DNA of 62,000 nt, taken from the NCBI GenBank assembly GCA_037447655.1, contig JBBHKE010001902.1, positions 9,756-71,755 on the forward strand, in the 5' to 3' direction. The notes below the pieces were generated by a model. It saw nothing but the letters and a program-made list of their open reading frames with translations. It was not told the DNA's origin and searched no databases. Source of the DNA: Zygnema cylindricum. Lineage: Eukaryota; Streptophyta; Zygnematophyceae; Zygnematales; Zygnemataceae. Of this stretch, positions 57,640-62,000 are shown piece after piece (position 1 is the stretch's first letter; each line of letters begins with the position of its first letter). Position numbers and translations under genes: made by a program.

Positions 57640-58170
57640 TTAAGAATGAAGAATGGTATTGGAGAGTATTGGAGGAATAGAAATTGATTTTGGGGGAGGT
57701 AGAGGGAGAGGGAGCGATGGAGAGAGAGAGAGAGGTTGGGAGAGGGAGAGAGCGTGAGAGAGTGAGGGGTGTTGAGGAAGAGAAAGAGACGATGGAGAGA
57801 GAGAGAGAGGTTGGGAGAGGGAGAGAGCGTGAGAGAGTGAGAGGTGTTGAGGAAGAGAAAGAGAGAGAGAGAGAGAGGGGGAGAGATGTAGAGGTAGTGG
57901 GAGAGGAAGAGGAGAGACAAAGGGAAGGGGAAAGGAGGGCAAAGCGGGAAGAGAGGGAGGGAGGAGTGTAGGCGTTGGGCGAGGGTGAGGGAAAAGGGAA
58001 GGGGGAGGGGGAGGGGGAGGGCGGGTAAAGAAGGGGGAGGGGAAGGGTGAGGGAGGGACGAGGGGAAGGGAAGGGAGTGAGAGGAGGGTAGAGAAAAAAA
58101 GGAGGGAGAGAGGGGGAGGGATAGAAGGAGGATGGGAAAGCGTAGGGGGAGCTCACTATCCCTTTCCCTC
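57640..58170. repeat. Purine-rich block with 75-bp tandem duplication and G-quadruplex motif
   Basis: Almost pure G/A on the plus strand. A 75-bp unit starting GATGGAGAGAGAG is repeated at 57,716 and 57,791. At 57,996-58,024 there are at least five G-runs of 3-5 separated by single A residues, a strong G-quadruplex pattern. Confidence 0.88.
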
Positions 58171-58569
58171 CCTCTCTCACTCTGTCTAATGAGGAAGAGA
58201 GAAAAGTGGACCAAAAAAGGTGTAAAATATAGCTTGAAGAGGGGGAAGATAGAAAAACCAAAATTGGTTTGAGGGGTGCAATAGAGAAAAGCAAAAGAGG
58301 TGTGAGATAGATGTGGGAAAGGCGTAAGAGAGGAAAGGTAAACAAAAAAGGTGTGGTATTTGTTATTCAAGTTTCTTACTTTTATGCTTATTGAAGATAT
58401 TCTACTAGGAATTTACATTTCCTCACTACATCTCGTCTCGTGTTTGTCACTAAACCGAAAGAGGGATTTGCCCAATTGTTATGGGTGGCTTTTTTAACCG
58501 TTTGGGTGTCCGTGACACCTCCATATAGCAATCTTGTTTCTCTTACTTCTCTTTAAATAATATTGTTTT

Positions 58570-58985
58570 TTCACACTAGATTTGGGTGGCTATTCGGGCT
58601 ATTCCGAGGACTTTTTATAATATTTGGGCTTTGATGGATCGTTATCTCAAGAGGTTGTCAGTTTGGGTTGATGTGCCCATTCCTCTCAATACAGAGCAGG
58701 AAAATTGTTCTTTGGTGCTTATGCCTTCCCTGACCCTAATTTCGGAGAGTCGCTGTTAGCTACGCCCATCGTTTTCACTTTTCGTTAAAAAACCTTTTAA
58801 TTAACTACTGCATTTAAACTTGCCCTTGGGCTCCCTCATCCGTCGTTGCTCGACTCTCTTGTTTGCTCGTGTAGTTGTGCTTCCGAGAACGTTGGCATAT
58901 ATTTCCTTCGTTGTGCTGGTGGCAAGAAGGTCGTTCATGCACATGATATTTTTTGCAACATTATTGTGTTCTCAAAGAGGTCTTA
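58570..58985 (+). pseudogene. Possible non-LTR-type retroelement C-terminal remnant
   Basis: The frame at 58,816-58,985 reads KLALGLPHPSLLDSL, then CSCSCASENVGIYFLRCAGG and KKVVHAHD. The LGLPxP, CxC, GxxxxxC and HxH order resembles the Cys/His motif found C-terminal to some retroelement reverse transcriptases. A preceding open piece (58.58-58.75 kb) has no recognisable motif. The assignment is tentative. Confidence 0.28.
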
Positions 58986-59216
58986 ATATTCAACGATAGG
59001 TTTCACATGTTATTGTTACTCGGCGTATTGATATTGTTTTAGTTGATGGTATCGGTCGTATTTCTAGAGACATATCGCCCAAGTTTTTGTTGGTTACACA
59101 TATACTCATTGGAATTTGTTATATCAATATAAATGTTTATAGCAAAGGATAGTGGAACCATCCGAAAAACGAATTGGAGCAGTACACCGTGGTTCAATAA
59201 TAATGTTCATAAATAC

Positions 59217-59369
59217 TACACCATGAATCGTAATTAGAGTTATGTACGCTAATTCCGTCACCCCAAATTTTGACTCTATCACTATAAATAGAGTACATTA
59301 TTCTAAATTAATCTTTACGTTATTTATGGTACTTTTTGAATGAGCGTTAATAACTCTAATACAGTGTCG
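59217..59369. mobile_element. Degenerate MITE of the TACACC-TGAATCGT family
   Basis: The left end TACACCATGAATCGTAATTA fits the family. The right end is decayed (AACTCTAATACAGTGTCG). Internal TACGCTAATTCCGTC is shared with the 38.8 kb copy. Confidence 0.55.
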
Positions 59370-60107
59370 TTTTAAATAGTGTGGCATACGATTGGTGTCC
59401 GACCGTGCAAAATTGTACTTTATTAAGTAAAAAAGTACAAATAATGATTTAGTACAGGTCGTTTTCATGTAACTGCGTTTTAACAAACCGCGTAATGCAA
59501 ACGTCATAACGACGTGAAACTGTACGTTTTGTCAGATTTTGTATTGGTACTTAGTTTACAGTGGATATATCCAGCGCCCAAATTTAGGCCCAAATTACAG
59601 TTATTGAGAAATTAGAGCAAAATTCCTTTTTGAAAGAGTTATATCACACAAATTAGAGTTCATAGCTCAAATTTTTTTCTATTTTTTTATTCTAATTTTT
59701 TCTTTACTCTAATTATGATTCACGATGTACTTTTGTTGCCCTTAAATTACGACAATTTGAACTTAAAGTGTAACTAATACATTTTATTTCTTTTACGCTA
59801 AACAAGGTACACTTTAATTCGTGTCAATAACTCTAATTCAAGAATTTTTTAAATATTGTGACGTACGATGTGTGTACTAGTTATTTCTCACCACTGTAAT
59901 GATAAAGTATTCAATAACGTTGTCGACACGGGAAAGTGAGTGGAATCAGCACAAGAAAGCACACTCGAATTTGATTCCTACTAATAAAAACAAGGGAAAA
60001 TAGTGTGATCTTGGTCTCAAGTATTCAAACGTCGATTATGTGAACATTGGCTATAACATCTACACTATGAGAACGTGTATCCAAAATAGCAGCGTTTTTA
60101 TCGATAA

Positions 60108-60620
60108 CCGATATGTACCTTTTATTACCTACCGATAATTGATATACAGGTTACGATTTGTATGTGTACTTTTACTAGTGTTGTGTGTCTTTTACTAGTG
60201 TTGTGTATCAACCACGTCGGGATAAAACCAATGCCGATAGTTATCGGTTATCAAACGGTGAGGTGTCTCGATTTATCGTTGCAAGACCCACAAATTCCTT
60301 ATCAACGATAAGTAGAAAAGATTATAAAACGCTATGTAATACTACTTTATAATATATTGTATTATATTACTGACTGTATATAGCGAGGCATGCAGCATAT
60401 GGCAACTTGTTCAGTAATCTGTATAACGGGGGTTCAGTACGGACAACTATCCGTATAATTGTGGATTAATTGTCGCCGATAGTTATCGGTATTGGTGTTA
60501 TAGCGATGAAAAAACCGATAATATCGGTTTTTCATCGCGATAACACGTGTACTAATATTTCGTGCCAATACATTCATTATAGGTAGGCCAAAAAATGGTG
60601 CATATCGGTTATCAACAATA
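60108..60620. repeat. CCGATA/TATCGG-rich dispersed repeat, copy 2
   Basis: It contains the partner of 1,138-1,412 (about 60,230-60,510) flanked by many TATCGG and CCGATA half-sites on both sides, which make it strongly self-complementary (for example AACCGATAATATCGGTTT near 60,510). Confidence 0.65.
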
Positions 60621-61004
60621 CCCTACCGATACACAACACTAACTTTTTCATATTACATACTACTGTATCATTCCGTACTTCAACATACGGGGTGGATTGT
60701 GACAACAATTTAAGAACCACCATCCCCCCCCTTTCTGATTGTGATTCCTGCATTCCCCCCAAAAAATATCGACAACAATCCTTATATTTCGGTAATTGTA
60801 TGCATCGAGATCAGAAATTTAACGGTACATAACATTACAAATTAGTGTTAGATGTGTAGATTAGCATTTAATGTTTTGCTGGCGTTTGGCCATTGAACAA
60901 AAAATAGAGTTAATAACACATATTGACTCTTTACACTAATTATTTATTCCTAATACCAATTTAAGGTGTTTTGTAATTTTTGTATTTTCCGTTTGAAAGT
61001 ACAC

Positions 61005-61207
61005 TACACCTTGAATCGTTATTAGCATATAGAAATTATTAGTGTAAAGAAAAAATTAGCGTCATTCATTCTAATTTAGTGCCAGGAGATGTGGCAGATT
61101 ATGGTCCACGTCCTTAAATAGTGTAATTTGTTATATTTAAGGTATAAATGTCAAAATTTTGGGGTGCCGATATAGCGTACATAAGGCTAATAACGATTCA
61201 CGGTGTA
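61005..61207. mobile_element. MITE, same family
   Basis: 203 bp. TACACCTTGAATCGTTATTA on the left, AATAACGATTCACGGTGTA on the right, TA at both ends. Non-coding. Confidence 0.85.
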
Positions 61208-61397
61208 CTGTTTAGTAACGTATATGGATAACATCATATTTCATCACAAGGGCGCCTGTAAAAAGATTTTCCACCAGTCGGAACAAGTTCCCACAAATTT
61301 TTTAGGAGACAAAACATTTGCGATCTTAAATTTTTGTCGTCTTCCAATTTTTTTTCTATCCACATGCTACTCCGAAGAACTAAATTTCTAGTGCTGT

Positions 61398-61620
61398 GTA
61401 TCGGTAAGGATTTGCCGATAACCGATATGGACCTTTTTTCGGGTACCCGATAATCGATATATTGTTACGATATATCGCTATCGGCATTATCGCCGATAAA
61501 TAGCCGATATTTATCGGTTTTATCGGCGATAACACCGATATCGACAACTATCGGCGATATATGTACGGACCGTACATATAAATGTACGGCCAGTACACTG
61601 AACTGTACGTTTTACACCCC
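61398..61620. repeat. CCGATA/TATCGG-rich palindromic block, copy 3
   Basis: Dense TATCGG, CCGATA and CGATAT motifs in both orientations, followed by GTACGGACCGTAC and GTACGGCCAGTAC. It has high potential for cruciform folding. Probably the end of a transposon whose remainder is missing or outside the window. Confidence 0.6.
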
Positions 61621-62000
61621 GGACGCGCCGCTGACCCCCTTTCCCCCGATTTCGGTAAAAAATCGCGATATTTCCATCATTATTTTTAATTTAAGGGGGT
61701 TTTACTTCGTTTTACACCCTCCCATACCCGTCCAGAATGTCTTTTTGACTGTTATTTTCTTTTTGCAATGTTAATTACCCCCTCGTATAACTTCTATTGT
61801 TTGTATACATTGGTTTTTATTTTATTTGCATTTTCAGTCCATTTTAGAAAAGATCCGAGATAAAATCGGGCAAAATAAAAACATAAGATGAAATTTGGAC
61901 GATTATGAGCTTTTCAAAATTCAAAATCTGAAAATTATAAAAATTCTAACCTATCAAATATCAATGTCCAGAAATCTTCAATGCCATATTTCTTAAAATT
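61621..62000. other. No feature recognised
   Basis: AT-rich DNA to the end of the window. Confidence 0.4.

Noticed and set aside
57617-58370. 240-codon Ser/Leu/Pro frames on the minus strand
   Set aside because: Translation of the purine block and its tandem repeat, with no domain.

Overview
The window is nuclear DNA from a eukaryote, most likely a plant-lineage organism (land plant or streptophyte alga). Evidence: spliced genes with GT-AG introns and TACTAAC branch points, AT-rich introns full of microsatellites, Ty1/copia retrotransposons whose primer-binding site matches plant initiator-Met tRNA with one wobble mismatch, and LRR repeats of plant extracellular type. The species cannot be named. 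A brown alga is not excluded, because one-LRR-per-exon genes are also known there.

The main content is one large minus-strand gene that ORF calling misses because its exons are tiny. From about 51.2 kb down to 20.5 kb there are 18 separate LRR exons. Sixteen are exactly 72 nt and two are 105 nt. All are phase 2/phase 2, and each encodes one 24-residue repeat (35 residues in the long ones) with core NQLSGSIPSSIGQLTSL. They are followed by a 3' exon (12,808-12,454) that finishes the last LRR and adds a cysteine-rich, EGF-like C-terminus and a stop. Every exon ends in TT and every following LRR exon starts with A or G, so each junction codon is Leu whatever the order. Variable residues cluster at the solvent-exposed concave beta-strand positions on both sides of the junctions. 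Exon number has grown by nested tandem duplication: 26.5-36.4 kb versus 39.2-46.9 kb, 22.6-24.2 kb versus 24.3-26.0 kb, and 34.4-35.1 kb versus 35.1-35.8 kb. Truncated and decayed exons remain as by-products. A candidate first exon with a signal peptide and TATA box lies at 55.2-55.3 kb but is unproven. No kinase, ROCO or membrane segment was found, so the visible product is a secreted or wall-type LRR protein.

Region by region: 1-3.5 kb holds no gene, only a dispersed repeat and a TA microsatellite. 3.5-10.33 kb holds a minus-strand copia element in an LTR-internal-LTR-internal(partial) concatemer with many disabling lesions. 10.3-12.45 kb is the 3' flank of the LRR gene. 12.8-20.5 kb is its last intron, enlarged by an old decayed copia. 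20.5-51.2 kb is the LRR exon array, its introns holding degenerate CCCTAAA tracts, pyrimidine tracts, a TA-flanked MITE and two copia fragments. 51.2-55.3 kb would be the first intron. 54.7-56.3 kb is a GC-richer stretch with clustered CACGTG boxes. 56.5-58.2 kb is minisatellite and purine-rich repeat. 58.2-62 kb holds MITEs, a non-LTR-like remnant and CCGATA/TATCGG-rich repeats.
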